Source of the DNA: a bacterium
Lineage (GTDB): Bacteria > Omnitrophota > Gorgyraeia > Zapsychrales > Zapsychraceae
Length of the DNA stretch: 64,000 nucleotides
Assembly (NCBI GenBank): GCA_030429765.1
Contig: JAUIER010000014.1
Span: 1 to 64,000 of the forward strand
Direction of reading: 5' to 3'
Part shown: piece by piece, positions 52,071-62,402 of the stretch
Numbering within the stretch: the first letter of the stretch is position 1
Layout: each line of letters begins with the position of its first letter
Notes under the pieces: generated by a model
What the model was told of the DNA's origin: nothing
Databases searched by the model: none
The model's input: the letters and a program-made list of their open reading frames with translations, nothing else
Translations under genes and position numbers: made by a program

Positions 52071-52697
52071 CTATTGGTTGTATTTATTGACCAGCTTCAC
52101 ACAGTCAAAATGAACGGTTCCCTCACCCGGATTTTTCGGCTCAAACTGATATGCCTTGATCGGAAAATCCAGCTGCCGATTGCCGTCCGCCGTTTGCGGC
52201 TGCCAGTCGTCCCGGACTTTGAACATATCAAAAGGAACGACAATCTCCTTCCAGCCGGTGAAATCATCATTGATCAGGAAACGCCACATCTCACCGCCGC
52301 TATCCTTGACATCAAACGCGAGCAGCCCACGCTTGGAACCGTACACCTGAACGCTCAGACTGGGATAAGCATTCCAATCCACGGCATTCGGTTCCGGCCC
52401 TTCCCATACAGCCCCTTTGACATCGAGCCCATGCCCGCGCGCGCAGTACATGTAACCGCCCTTGGCGAGGTTGTAGTCGATCTTCAAAGACTGACGACCG
52501 CACTTTTTCTCCTCGGAGGAAAATGACACCTTGATCTGCGTGTCTCCGGATGATCCGTAGTCGATGGTGTGCTGCGTGCCTTTGCCTTCAAATGAATCCA
52601 GCAGCACCCCGTCATCCGCGTTTTGCGAACAAGCGCTTAAGGCCAACCCAATACACATAATCCCTGCTAGTTTGATTGAATGTTGAATCATCTTCAT
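52071..52697 (-). CDS. Carbohydrate-binding lipoprotein
   Basis: This 208-aa lipoprotein has a lipobox ALSAC (Cys at about 20 from the chosen start). A beta-sandwich of the CBM11 / galactose-binding type follows (about 35-205; KCGRQSLKIDYNLAKGGYM, YPSLSVQVYGSKRGLLAFDV, GWKEIVVPFDMFKVRDDWQ). I choose the start at 52697, which has AAGGA 7 nt upstream; the longer reading has no such site. It is 1 bp before the GH26-like gene, so it is likely the sugar-binding partner of that enzyme. Confidence 0.78.
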   Translation of the reverse strand: MKMIQHSIKLAGIMCIGLALSACSQNADDGVLLDSFEGKGTQHTIDYGSSGDTQIKVSFSSEEKKCGRQSLKIDYNLAKGGYMYCARGHGLDVKGAVWEGPEPNAVDWNAYPSLSVQVYGSKRGLLAFDVKDSGGEMWRFLINDDFTGWKEIVVPFDMFKVRDDWQPQTADGNRQLDFPIKAYQFEPKNPGEGTVHFDCVKLVNKYNQ

Positions 52698-52850
52698 ACA
52701 TGTCCTTTCTGGTACGACGAAATCATCATCGTTCCGGTTCATTTTAAATAATCGAATCGCCGGGTGCGCCGGCGCAAAAAATACGTTTATATCCGTAAAC
52801 CCTGTTTATTATAACCAAGATCAGGCCGACCGCAAAATATTATCCTGAAA

Positions 52851-54458
52851 TCATCGCCTCGACGGACTCTCGCGCCTTTCCAGCATATAAAGGAAAGTAT
52901 CCCGATGCCGAACTTGGTCTTTTAAGACGTAGACAGGCTCCATGCTGGCCAGCGTGAATTGGTCGGTGTCAGGTTTTCCGTATGAAAAGATAACCCAAAC
53001 CCGTGGAGCGTCTTCCATAGCGGCCCAGTAGCTGGCATCGAGTTCATACTCACGCGGTCGATCATCACGTGGAATATCAATCCCCAGAAACACCGGCCCA
53101 TCATAGACATGCTCCTCGCGAATCACATCAACAATTCCCGAACGGTGGTAGTCCATGATACGTCCGATCTGCTTGAGCTTGGGTCGATGCTTCTGCTGAT
53201 ACTGGTAAAACAAGAACGCGTTCGTCGCCGCGTTGTTCAAATAAATCGCGTCACCTGATTGATAGTGGTCGAACAAATATCGCATCACCGGGCGCGTATG
53301 CTCAGGGTTATAGCCATCCCGAACATGTGCGAGATTGTTCCACAATGGCTGACTGATCAGCAACAGTACCACGAGGCCCTTCGCCCACTGACGCGTATGA
53401 CTCACGGATGCCACCGCGATGCATCCGCGGGCAAGCATCAACGCGGTGCACGGAACGAGAAAAATCAGGAATCGGTCAAAAAAGGGATACCGCCCCGCCA
53501 ATGACGCCGCGATCACCAAAATTAACGGGACCACAATTAGTAACCCTTTGAACCAATCCTCCTGAATCAACTTGGCGGCCCCCAGCATCATCAGGACGCA
53601 TGCCGTCACGGACAGAGGCATCCACACAATCCCGAAGTTTGCGGGAATCAGCTTGAGCAACATCTGCGCGGACAATAACGGTGAGGCCATCACGTCGCGC
53701 AGATAGGTCCCCTCGTACATCTGGAAGAGTTGATCATTCGACATCACCAAGCCGGCGGAATTTGAAAATATCCCGATAAATATCATCGCCCAGAATATCC
53801 CCACGAGCGCCGATCTGATCCCTAAACTTTTATCCCGGTCACGCCATGCCTTCAGGATCAAAACCAGGCCGCAGGAAAACAGCATGAATACGGCCGTAAA
53901 TGAAAAGATCAGCGCGATCACCCCGAGGGCTCCATACGCCAACAGCGATCGCAGCCCCTCCCGGTGCCGCTGAAAATGTATCGTCGCAAACAGCAGGATC
54001 GTCGTAAAAAAAATATCCGTTGAATATTGCTTGAGATCGGCGGCAAAAAATATCACCGGCGTTGATAGGGCCAACATGATAGCCGTTATTTGCGCCAAAG
54101 TCGGCGAAAACAATCGGACCGTTTGTTTGAGTACGACGTAGAGGGTGATCAGTGAAATAACAAACGGCAGGAAACGCAGGGCAAGCTCATGCCCGTGAGA
54201 GCTATGCAGAAAAAACTTCGAAACACTTAAAAAGCCGATCGGCGCGGTGGGAATATGCGTATTATAACTCCATCCGAAGAGAATATCCCAGTAGTCGCGA
54301 CGGATCAGCTCAACCGCCAGCGCCGCTTCATCCAACCGCAGCGACCGCAATGTCGTCAGATGATGCAGGCGAAAGAGCACGCCCAGTCCGACGAGAATCG
54401 ACGCCAGCAGCGGCAACTTCGATTGAGCATCCTCCGATCGATCTGACAAGGCTGACAT
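52851..54458 (-). CDS. GT39/ArnT-like membrane glycosyltransferase
   Basis: This 535-aa protein has about 11 helices. Near the first loop the Asp-Glu motif of GT-C glycosyltransferases appears as LRLDEAALAVELIR. It resembles the dolichyl/undecaprenyl-phosphate-mannose transferase group (PMT/ArnT/RgtA). The C-terminal ~110 residues are soluble (DYHRSGIVDVIREEHVYDG). It would act on lipid-linked sugars outside the inner membrane. A polytopic protein at 57298-58833 has a similar layout but lacks a clear motif. Confidence 0.82.
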   Translation of the reverse strand: MSALSDRSEDAQSKLPLLASILVGLGVLFRLHHLTTLRSLRLDEAALAVELIRRDYWDILFGWSYNTHIPTAPIGFLSVSKFFLHSSHGHELALRFLPFVISLITLYVVLKQTVRLFSPTLAQITAIMLALSTPVIFFAADLKQYSTDIFFTTILLFATIHFQRHREGLRSLLAYGALGVIALIFSFTAVFMLFSCGLVLILKAWRDRDKSLGIRSALVGIFWAMIFIGIFSNSAGLVMSNDQLFQMYEGTYLRDVMASPLLSAQMLLKLIPANFGIVWMPLSVTACVLMMLGAAKLIQEDWFKGLLIVVPLILVIAASLAGRYPFFDRFLIFLVPCTALMLARGCIAVASVSHTRQWAKGLVVLLLISQPLWNNLAHVRDGYNPEHTRPVMRYLFDHYQSGDAIYLNNAATNAFLFYQYQQKHRPKLKQIGRIMDYHRSGIVDVIREEHVYDGPVFLGIDIPRDDRPREYELDASYWAAMEDAPRVWVIFSYGKPDTDQFTLASMEPVYVLKDQVRHRDTFLYMLERRESPSRR

Positions 54459-54665
54459 CTATGATTTAATCCCGAAAATCCGATTAAATTTCTGAAACTT
54501 CCAGACCCAGATTCCGGTGAACGTCACGATGGGAATAATCCCGGCCTTCATGATCCACTGAAAGACCACTTCTTCATGAAAGGGTGAATACACATAACAC
54601 ATAATCGCCAGTCCGCAGACGATATGCACCCAGCGTAAAATTATACGAATGGTCTTGGCTTTCAT
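54459..54665 (-). CDS. Small membrane protein
   Basis: This 68-aa protein has two helices (about 8-24 and 38-57, WIMKAGIIPIVTFTGIWVW), then a short basic tail. The start at 54665 lies one base after the valS stop, and its own stop is adjacent to the GT39-like start, so it is squeezed into that operon. The alternative start would make it overlap valS by 80 bp. The role is unknown. Confidence 0.7.
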   Translation of the reverse strand: MKAKTIRIILRWVHIVCGLAIMCYVYSPFHEEVVFQWIMKAGIIPIVTFTGIWVWKFQKFNRIFGIKS

Positions 54666-54666
54666 T

Positions 54667-57279
54667 TTACCCCAAATTATCGAGCACGCTTTCAAGCTCC
54701 CTGACCTCATGGGCCAACGCCTGCAGCCGCTCTTGTTCCTTACCAACTACATCGGCCGGCGCCTTGGCCAGAAAGTTTTCGTTGGAGAGTCTTTTCTCGA
54801 GCGAATCATGATTGCGCTTGAGTTCATCCACCTTTTTGGTCAGACGCTTCTTCTCGGCATCGACATCAATGTGCTCGCCTAATGGAACCGTGAGTTTCAA
54901 TCGGCCGATCAGGGCCGTCGCTGAATTTTGCGCCGGCGCATCTTCGGCTGTCAGATCACAACGGCCGATATTCGCGCGCGAACGGATCAACTCAAGATTC
55001 TCCGTCAACCCGGCCTGATCGCGTTCTTCGGCGGTTATGGTGATATCCAGTCCCTGTTTGGGCGAGATATTCCATGTCGCACGGATATTACGGACCGCGA
55101 CAATGATATCGATAACGGTCTGCATTTGCTCCTCAATCTTGGGCGCGATCAACTGTTCATGCATCTTCGGCCACTCTTGGCGGCACAAAGGTCCCTGGTC
55201 AGGATTGAGATGCGACCAGATTTCCTCCGTGACAAACGGGATAAACGGATGCATCATCTTGACTGATTCTTCCAGCACCCAGACCGCAACTTTCTGCGTG
55301 GAGGCCTCACTCCATTGATTCTTGATAATTTCCAGATACCAATCACATAGATTGTTCCAGAAAAAGTCGTAGATCAAATTTTCCGCCTCGGAATACCGGT
55401 AGTTCTCAATGGCATGTGACACGGCCTTCAGCGTCGAATACAAGCGTGAGATAATCCATTGACCGGCCAGATCATCCGTATCGGGCACCACCGACTTATC
55501 TTCGCGCAGTCGAACCTCATCCGGCACATTCATCAGAATGAGACGCGAGGCGTTCCAGATCTTATTGGCAAAATTACGGCCGACCTCAAAATTATCTTTG
55601 GAGATATATAGATCCTGCCCGGAATTATGAATCAATGAAAAACGCAACGCGTCGGCGCCGTACTCGTCGACGATCTCCAACGGATCCAGCGCGTTACCCA
55701 ACGACTTGGACATCTTACGCCCCTTGGCATCCCTTACCGTTCCGTGAATAAACACGTCCTTGAACGGCAGATCGCCCATAAATTCATAGCCGGCCATCAC
55801 CATCCGCGCGACCCAGAAAAAAATAATCTCCGACGCGGTGAATAGCGCATCGCCTGGATAGAAAAATTTCAGATCTTCATTATCTTCGGGCCAGTTGAAT
55901 GTCGCGAACGGCCACAGCCACGAGCTGAACCAGGTATCAAGGACATCCTCATCCTGCCGCAACACCGTCGTGCCGGCCATCTGCTGCGCCTCGTCTTCGG
56001 TCATCGCCGCAAAAGGATTTCCGTCCGCGTCATACCACACCGGAATGCGATGCCCCCACCAAATTTGCCGGGAGATACACCAGTCACGGATATTCTCCAT
56101 CCAGTTCATGTACACTTTTTCCCAACGGGCGGGATGAAACTTGATCTTGCCTGTCTTTACCGCCTCTATCGCCGGTTTCGCTAACGGCTCCATCTTGACG
56201 AACCATTGCTTGGACAGGTATGGCTCCACGACGCTGTGGCAACGGTAGCAATGCCCGACCGCGTGCGTGTGGTCTTCCTGTTTGACAAAAAATCCCTTAG
56301 CCTTAAGATCCTCGACCACAGCCTTTCGCGCGTCGAACCGGTCGCGACCTTCATACTTACCGGCATGCTCGTTCATCACGCCGTCTTCATTCATGATATT
56401 GATCAGCGGCAGATCATGACGACGCCCCATCTCAAAGTCATTGGGATCATGGGCCGGCGTAACTTTGACCGCCCCGGTACCAAAGGCCGGATCAACAAAT
56501 TCATCCGGAACAATCGGAATCGTTCGATGCATTAGAGGCAGAACCACTTCTTTACCAATAAAATCGGCATAACGTTCATCCGCCGGATTGACCGCAACGG
56601 CGGTGTCACCCAGCATCGTCTCAGGACGCGTGGTGGCCACCACAATACTCTTGTCCGGATCATCTTTCAAGGGATAGCGGATGTGGGTTAAAGAACCCTG
56701 TTTGTCGGAATGTTCACTTTCCTCGTCGGACAGCGCCGTCCGGCAACGCGGACACCAATTGATGATCCGCTCCCCTTGATAGATCAATCCTTTTTGGTAC
56801 AGATCAACGAAAACGCGGCGGACCGCCAAAGAATAATTATCATCCATCGTGAACGCCGTCCGCGGCCAGTCACAGGAGGCCCCGATCTTCTTCAGCTGAT
56901 TTATGATCGTGTCACCATAATCCTGCTTCCATGCCCATAATCGCTCCAGCATCGGCTCCCGGCCCACCTCATGCCGGTTGGTTCCCTCCTTGGCCAATTG
57001 CTTTTCGACAACATTCTGCGTCGCGATCCCGGCATGGTCCGTCCCCGGCATCCAGCAGACTTCAAACCCGCTCATCCGTTTGTAACGGATTATAATATCC
57101 TGCAATGTATTATTCAGCGCGTGCCCCATGTGAAGAATCCCCGTCACGTTTGGCGGAGGAATTGTGATCACGTAAGCCGGTTTGTCCGAGGGTTCGGCAT
57201 GAAACACATTGGCCTCAACCCAATAATCGGCCCATTTGGCATCAACGTTTTTAAAATCAAATCTTTTTTCAAGTTCCAT
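54667..57279 (-). CDS. valS: Valyl-tRNA synthetase
   Basis: This 870-aa class I aminoacyl-tRNA synthetase has the HIGH box as HMGH (50-53), KMSKS at about 521-525 (GRKMSKSLG), the CP1 editing domain between them (about 190-330, TTRPETMLGDTAV), the anticodon-binding domain (about 590-750), and the ValRS-specific C-terminal coiled coil (about 800-870). Length and domain order are normal. It is essential and chromosomal, anchoring this end of the window in the core genome. Confidence 0.98.
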   Translation of the reverse strand: MELEKRFDFKNVDAKWADYWVEANVFHAEPSDKPAYVITIPPPNVTGILHMGHALNNTLQDIIIRYKRMSGFEVCWMPGTDHAGIATQNVVEKQLAKEGTNRHEVGREPMLERLWAWKQDYGDTIINQLKKIGASCDWPRTAFTMDDNYSLAVRRVFVDLYQKGLIYQGERIINWCPRCRTALSDEESEHSDKQGSLTHIRYPLKDDPDKSIVVATTRPETMLGDTAVAVNPADERYADFIGKEVVLPLMHRTIPIVPDEFVDPAFGTGAVKVTPAHDPNDFEMGRRHDLPLINIMNEDGVMNEHAGKYEGRDRFDARKAVVEDLKAKGFFVKQEDHTHAVGHCYRCHSVVEPYLSKQWFVKMEPLAKPAIEAVKTGKIKFHPARWEKVYMNWMENIRDWCISRQIWWGHRIPVWYDADGNPFAAMTEDEAQQMAGTTVLRQDEDVLDTWFSSWLWPFATFNWPEDNEDLKFFYPGDALFTASEIIFFWVARMVMAGYEFMGDLPFKDVFIHGTVRDAKGRKMSKSLGNALDPLEIVDEYGADALRFSLIHNSGQDLYISKDNFEVGRNFANKIWNASRLILMNVPDEVRLREDKSVVPDTDDLAGQWIISRLYSTLKAVSHAIENYRYSEAENLIYDFFWNNLCDWYLEIIKNQWSEASTQKVAVWVLEESVKMMHPFIPFVTEEIWSHLNPDQGPLCRQEWPKMHEQLIAPKIEEQMQTVIDIIVAVRNIRATWNISPKQGLDITITAEERDQAGLTENLELIRSRANIGRCDLTAEDAPAQNSATALIGRLKLTVPLGEHIDVDAEKKRLTKKVDELKRNHDSLEKRLSNENFLAKAPADVVGKEQERLQALAHEVRELESVLDNLG

Positions 57280-57297
57280 TCTATGTTGCCTTTTCGT

Positions 57298-58833
57298 CTA
57301 CTTTACTGGATTGATATTGTTCAGAATATTTTTGAATTGCGGACGGTGCCTGAGATAAACCACCGATTTCTCGCCGCTGAACACCTTGGTCCAGTTAGGC
57401 GCAACCTCAAGCGCCTTGGCCAGCGGCGCGCGCACATCCATCGCCCGACTTAACAAGATAATGTCCGTCGGATACTGATTGAGAATCTCCTGCCACCGCG
57501 GATCAGCCACCAGGACCCGGTAATAGGCCTCGTAAATGTAATCACCGAACACGGTGTATCGCGGGTACATAAATACGGCATTGTCCGGATACCGTTCAAA
57601 AAGCAAATATCCACCCCAGTTCACCTCATTGAAAATATGCCCCTGGATCCCGTTCCTCTTTAGAAAACTCACCGCGTCGTCCGGTACCAACCGCGTGCTT
57701 CGACCGTATCCGAATTCATAATTGGTCAGCGCGCCCACCGGCAGCAACAGTACGCCGACCACACAAATGCCGCAAATGATGGCCATCGTGCGCGGCGACA
57801 GCACCGTCGACATTAATTTCCCCGGCACTTTGCGACGCTTGATGAGCGTTGTCAACTGACAGGCGATCACCGGCGCACTCACGATCGCAAAAAAAGGAAT
57901 AAACCGGATCATCTTAAACGCCAATGCGGCCGACAGTACAAACAGGAGGAGATCAAATATATCCAGCGCCTTAATGCTGCGAAACAGGATGACCGTGTAG
58001 GCCGCCAGCGCGATCCAGAATAACGGGAACAACGCGAACGGAAATATCCGGACCGGCATGGATTCAAGAACATGGTATTTGACCGATAGATACGCCGTTT
58101 CCACCGGCGCGGTCAAGAATCCCGTCGTCGACGGATTGGCCAGTGAGACGATCATCGAGCAAATATATACAGCAAACAGATGTCCGAGCATCGCGCCATT
58201 CACTTCACGTTTGAGATTACCGTCAAAAAACTTGGGCAGCACAATGGCCAGCACCGTCGCCACCATATAAAATTTCAGCAACAGCAAACCCAATATGCTC
58301 GCGTAATGCACATTCGTCCACAACCAGAAGATCGGGACGCAGATCCATAACGAATCTCGCCGATTGTTCTTATAATCAAACAACAGCGAACTGATAACGG
58401 CCAGAAAGACAAACGAAAACATCTGCGGTCCGACAGATAAATGAAAGCGCGCCAAGAACAGCAACACCACCAGCACCCAAAACGTCACACCTCCATCCGC
58501 TTCATTCGACGTAATATGACGGTACAGGTAAACCAGCGCCGCGATAACACACAATGACTTGAGCGCAATCAACCCGACATATCCGCCCGCTGAAAAGCTC
58601 AACACCAACAGCACCTCACTCAACCATTCCTGATTGACCCAAGGAGTCCCGATTGAAGTATACGAGAATTGCTCCAGCAGTGAGACCTTAAAATCTGACA
58701 AAAAACGGCGTCCGTTGAGCAACATCATCCAGATGTCGAACGTACGGACCTTAAACGTCGTCAGCACCCAGGCCAGCGCGATCAATAGGGTGATATGTAT
58801 TTTACTGTGATTGGTGGAGACTTTTGCGCTCAT
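57298..58833 (-). CDS. Polytopic membrane protein, glycosyltransferase-like
   Basis: This 511-aa protein has about ten helices in the first 370 residues and a soluble C-terminal part (about 385-511; VSFLKRNGIQGHIFNEVNWG, YPRYTVFGDYIYEAYY). The first loop has WVNQEWLSEVLL. The family resembles GT-C/PMT-like membrane proteins of unknown activity. It lies 18 bp upstream of valS and may be co-transcribed. Substrate and function are unknown. Confidence 0.72.
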   Translation of the reverse strand: MSAKVSTNHSKIHITLLIALAWVLTTFKVRTFDIWMMLLNGRRFLSDFKVSLLEQFSYTSIGTPWVNQEWLSEVLLVLSFSAGGYVGLIALKSLCVIAALVYLYRHITSNEADGGVTFWVLVVLLFLARFHLSVGPQMFSFVFLAVISSLLFDYKNNRRDSLWICVPIFWLWTNVHYASILGLLLLKFYMVATVLAIVLPKFFDGNLKREVNGAMLGHLFAVYICSMIVSLANPSTTGFLTAPVETAYLSVKYHVLESMPVRIFPFALFPLFWIALAAYTVILFRSIKALDIFDLLLFVLSAALAFKMIRFIPFFAIVSAPVIACQLTTLIKRRKVPGKLMSTVLSPRTMAIICGICVVGVLLLPVGALTNYEFGYGRSTRLVPDDAVSFLKRNGIQGHIFNEVNWGGYLLFERYPDNAVFMYPRYTVFGDYIYEAYYRVLVADPRWQEILNQYPTDIILLSRAMDVRAPLAKALEVAPNWTKVFSGEKSVVYLRHRPQFKNILNNINPVK

Positions 58834-58912
58834 AAGGAATTCGTTGGGATGACGCGATTATAGGTTCAAATCAGTCCCGAGCTCAGTCGGTATCTGACAT
58901 CAGCTGGCGATG

Positions 58913-59395
58913 CTAGGGTTGCCACAACTCATCAGGCTGGAAATACAGCTTCACTGTCCCGGACACCTTACGGCCGGATTCCCGTTCCAGCTGAGGATTA
59001 CGGTAGTACCGTTCAACGACGATCTTCCCGTCCGCTTGAGCGTACCATTTGTAGGCCCGCACCCAGGATCTGAGCCGTTGATCCCGCTGATCTCGGGCGG
59101 CGCGCCACTCTTTAATCAGTTCGGCCACGCGCTCGGTCATTTCTTCATCCGTCGGCGGACGCCGAAAACTCATCTCGAAATCCCGCGTGTCGAGCCGTTC
59201 AATTTGATCCTTAAAATAGGTCAGTGGAATGCCGATCCCGGTTTCGATTCGGACATAATCATCCTGAACCGAAACGATGTCGCCCTTGATGATCTTACCG
59301 GACTTGAGAAATATCCGATCGGCGGCAGCCGAGGTCGCACAGGTCATCACCAGCATGACCCCCATCAATCCTTTGACCGCATTTGAAATATTCAT
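58913..59395 (-). CDS. Exported hypothetical protein
   Basis: This 160-aa protein has a signal peptide (about 1-24, ending SAAA), then a beta-rich stretch (RIFLKSGKIIKGDIVSVQDD, residues about 27-46) reminiscent of SH3-like or LSm-fold segments, and a charged helical region (about 85-110). Its C-terminus has WYAQADGKIVVERYYRNPQL. No family is recognised. It may sense or bind something in the periplasm. Confidence 0.72.
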   Translation of the reverse strand: MNISNAVKGLMGVMLVMTCATSAAADRIFLKSGKIIKGDIVSVQDDYVRIETGIGIPLTYFKDQIERLDTRDFEMSFRRPPTDEEMTERVAELIKEWRAARDQRDQRLRSWVRAYKWYAQADGKIVVERYYRNPQLERESGRKVSGTVKLYFQPDELWQP

Positions 59396-59519
59396 TTCGC
59401 TCGAATTTGTCCATCATTCGGGAAACTTGCATGTCGGCAAAATCAGTGGCTGTACGTATCCGATGAAGTCGGTTGTTTTGACTAAAATATCCTGACGGGC
59501 AACCAAACCGCGGGAACGG

Positions 59520-61085
59520 CTATTGGTCCTTCAGGAGTTTGTACTCAATGGCGTCGGTTAATGCCTCCCAGGACGCCTCGATGATATTCTCATGCACGCC
59601 GACCGTGGTCCACGCCTCGTGTTCATCCTGCGACTCGATCAACACACGAACCTTGGCCCCCGCGCCCTCTTTGGTGTCCAGCACCCGCACCTTGTAATCG
59701 GCCAGATGCATCTCACTCAGACTCGGATAAAAAGGAGTTAACGCTTCACGCAAAGCCTTATCCAGAGCGTCCACCGGACCGTCCCCCTGCACCGACGAGA
59801 ATTTCTCTTCACCATCGACGCTGAGCCGCACAGTCGCCTCGGCAAAAACACGGCCATCCAAGCGCTTTTCCGAAAATGTCCGGAAGCTTTCCAGTTTATA
59901 GAATGGCTTGTATTTTTTTAGCTGACGCTTGAGGAACAGCTCAAACGACGCATCCGCGGCTTCAAATTGATAACCGCCATGCTCCTTGTCCTGCAACTGC
60001 TTCAACAGCTTCTTGGCCTTCGGCGACTTCTTATCAAGCTTCACGTCCAGTTGTTCGGCCTTCTTGACGATCGGCATCTTACCCGCCAATTCCGACGTAA
60101 TAAAGCGACGGCTGTTGCCAACTTCCTGCGGATTCACATGCTCATAGGCCAGTGGATTCTTCATCATCGCGTCGATATGCACGCCGCCTTTGTGCGCAAA
60201 GGCTGAGTGCCCTACAAACGCGGCATTGTTCGGGATGACGCTGTTCGAGATTTCGCTGATATAAAAGGCTGTTTCCGTCAATTTCTCAACGTTCTTGACC
60301 GGGATCGATTTGAGCTTGAGCTTGGTGTGAAGGATACCGATAATCGTGGCCAGATTGGCATTCCCGCAACGTTCGCCGAGCCCGTTAAACGTCCCCTGCA
60401 CATGCACACAGCCGGCCTCCAGGGCCGCGATGGTATTGGCCACGCCAAGTTCCAGGTCGTGATGACAATGGATCCCCATGTCGATATGGATACTGTGACG
60501 GACTTCTGAAATGATTTTATACACCTCTGACGGCAATGTCCCGCCGTTGGTATCACAAAAGATGATACAATCGGCGCCCGCATCCTGCGCCGCCAGGATC
60601 GTCTTGAGAGCATAGTCAGGATTGCGCTTGAATCCGTCGAAAAAATGCTCCGCGTCATAAAACACTTCTTTCTTGCGGCGTTTCAGATATTTGACCGAAT
60701 CATAGATCATCTTGAGATTCTCTTCAAGAGAGGTCTTGATCACATCTGTCACGTGAAGGTCCCAGGTCTTCCCGAAGATACAAATCGTCTGCGCGCCTGA
60801 CTGAATCAACGCCTTGATGTTCGGGTCTTCGGATGTATTGATCCGCGCGCGCCGGGTTGAACCAAACGCGGTGATCTTGGCCGTCCGTAATTTTTTCCCT
60901 TTGTAATGCTTAAAGTAATCCTTGTCTTTGGGATTCGATCCGGGCCAGCCGCCTTCGATATAATGCACTCCCAGATCATCCAGCTTCTTGGTGATCTTGA
61001 TCTTGTCGTTAACTGTATAGCTTACGCCCTCTGTCTGGCTTCCATCCCGCAAAGTTGTATCGTATATTGTTATCTTCTTTTCCAT
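59520..61085 (-). CDS. cimA: (R)-citramalate synthase
   Basis: This 521-aa protein is a DRE-TIM enzyme of the isopropylmalate/citramalate synthase family. It opens with ITIYDTTLRDGSQTEGVSYT, has the metal-site HCHHDLELGVANTIAALEAG, and a C-terminal LeuA regulatory domain (about 400-515). The EGGWPGSNPKDKDYF signature matches CimA. CimA condenses pyruvate and acetyl-CoA for isoleucine synthesis without threonine, common in anaerobes. Citramalate synthase is the best call; homocitrate or 2-isopropylmalate synthase are less likely. It precedes (in genome order) lysC. Confidence 0.9.
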   Translation of the reverse strand: MEKKITIYDTTLRDGSQTEGVSYTVNDKIKITKKLDDLGVHYIEGGWPGSNPKDKDYFKHYKGKKLRTAKITAFGSTRRARINTSEDPNIKALIQSGAQTICIFGKTWDLHVTDVIKTSLEENLKMIYDSVKYLKRRKKEVFYDAEHFFDGFKRNPDYALKTILAAQDAGADCIIFCDTNGGTLPSEVYKIISEVRHSIHIDMGIHCHHDLELGVANTIAALEAGCVHVQGTFNGLGERCGNANLATIIGILHTKLKLKSIPVKNVEKLTETAFYISEISNSVIPNNAAFVGHSAFAHKGGVHIDAMMKNPLAYEHVNPQEVGNSRRFITSELAGKMPIVKKAEQLDVKLDKKSPKAKKLLKQLQDKEHGGYQFEAADASFELFLKRQLKKYKPFYKLESFRTFSEKRLDGRVFAEATVRLSVDGEEKFSSVQGDGPVDALDKALREALTPFYPSLSEMHLADYKVRVLDTKEGAGAKVRVLIESQDEHEAWTTVGVHENIIEASWEALTDAIEYKLLKDQ

Positions 61086-61153
61086 ATCTCACTATCCTCG
61101 TTGGGCTGCAGCATGACCATCCATACGTGATCTACGGCAGCCACTGCAAACTG

Positions 61154-62380
61154 CTATTTAATTTTATCGAGTTGAAACGCCTTGTGCAACGCCTCAGTCG
61201 CCTTCTTCACATGTTTCTCGTCAATAATACACGAAATGCTGATCTCCGAACTCGATATCATATCAATGTTGACTTTATTCTTGGCCAGTGTCGCGAACAT
61301 CTTGGCGGCGATCCCGTGATGCGAGCGCATACCCGACCCGACGATCGAAACGCGGGCGATGTTTTTATCAGACGTCACCTTACCGGCCTTGATCTTCCGG
61401 GCCACTTCTTTGGTGGCGCTCAGCGCCTTGGACAATTCTTTCTGCGGCACCGTAAACGAAATATCGGTCAAGCCGGTATGCGAGACGTTTTGAACGATCA
61501 AATCGACATTAACGTCTTTTTTGGAGACTTCGGTAAACAATTTCGCGGCCACCCCTGCTAAATCCGGGACCGACGTAATCGTAACCTTGGCTTCAGATGA
61601 GTTGCTGGTGATCCCTCGGACCGCGACATCTTCGATTTTCGATGAACGTTTCATAATCATGGTTCCTTCCTCTTTAGAAAAACTGGAGCGTACGTGAATC
61701 GGCATATTGAATCGCTTGGCCACTTCTATCGAGCGGGCCTGCATGACCTGCGCGCCGAGTGATGCCATCTCCAGCATCTCTTCAAATGTAATCGTTTTAA
61801 TCTTTCGAGCGTTCTTGACTTTGCGCGGATCGGTGGTAAAAATCCCGGTCACATCCGTGTAAATCTCACAGACCTTGGCCTTCAAGGCCACCGCCAGCGC
61901 CACCGCCGTCAAATCCGATCCGCCACGGCCGAGGGTTGTAATCTCCTGATCCTCGGTCAGCCCTTGATAACCGGCGACAATCACAATCTTACCGTCCCGG
62001 TGCGCCTTCTTGATCCGCGGCGATTCAATCGAGATCACACGGGCCTTGGTGTGTGCCTTGTCGGTCTTGATGCCGACCTGCGGCCCGGTAAACGCAATGG
62101 CATCGTGCCCCAACGTTTTGATGGCCATGGCCAGCAAGGCCGATGAAATCTGTTCGCCGGTTGACATCAGCAAATCCATTTCACGGTCCGGCGGATTCTT
62201 GTTCAAACTAAAGGCCATCGTTTCCAGATCATCCGTTGTATCACCCAGGGCCGAAACAACGACGACAAGATTGTTGTTGCGTTTCTTGGATTCGACAATC
62301 CGCTGGGCCACCACCTTAATCCGATCGATATTCGCGACCGAAGATCCGCCGAATTTCTGTACGACAATATGCTTCTTCAT
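61154..62380 (-). CDS. lysC: Aspartate kinase
   Basis: This 408-aa enzyme phosphorylates aspartate, the first step to lysine, threonine and methionine. The N-terminal kinase domain has KFGGSSVANIDRIK and TLGRGGSDLTAVALA; two C-terminal ACT domains (about 265-335 and 345-405) give feedback inhibition by amino acids. Length and layout match the monofunctional class. It lies between apgM and cimA, so amino acid synthesis and glycolysis genes share a block. Confidence 0.96.
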   Translation of the reverse strand: MKKHIVVQKFGGSSVANIDRIKVVAQRIVESKKRNNNLVVVVSALGDTTDDLETMAFSLNKNPPDREMDLLMSTGEQISSALLAMAIKTLGHDAIAFTGPQVGIKTDKAHTKARVISIESPRIKKAHRDGKIVIVAGYQGLTEDQEITTLGRGGSDLTAVALAVALKAKVCEIYTDVTGIFTTDPRKVKNARKIKTITFEEMLEMASLGAQVMQARSIEVAKRFNMPIHVRSSFSKEEGTMIMKRSSKIEDVAVRGITSNSSEAKVTITSVPDLAGVAAKLFTEVSKKDVNVDLIVQNVSHTGLTDISFTVPQKELSKALSATKEVARKIKAGKVTSDKNIARVSIVGSGMRSHHGIAAKMFATLAKNKVNIDMISSSEISISCIIDEKHVKKATEALHKAFQLDKIK

Positions 62381-62402
62381 GACTCTGATAAATCCTTTCT
62401 GC

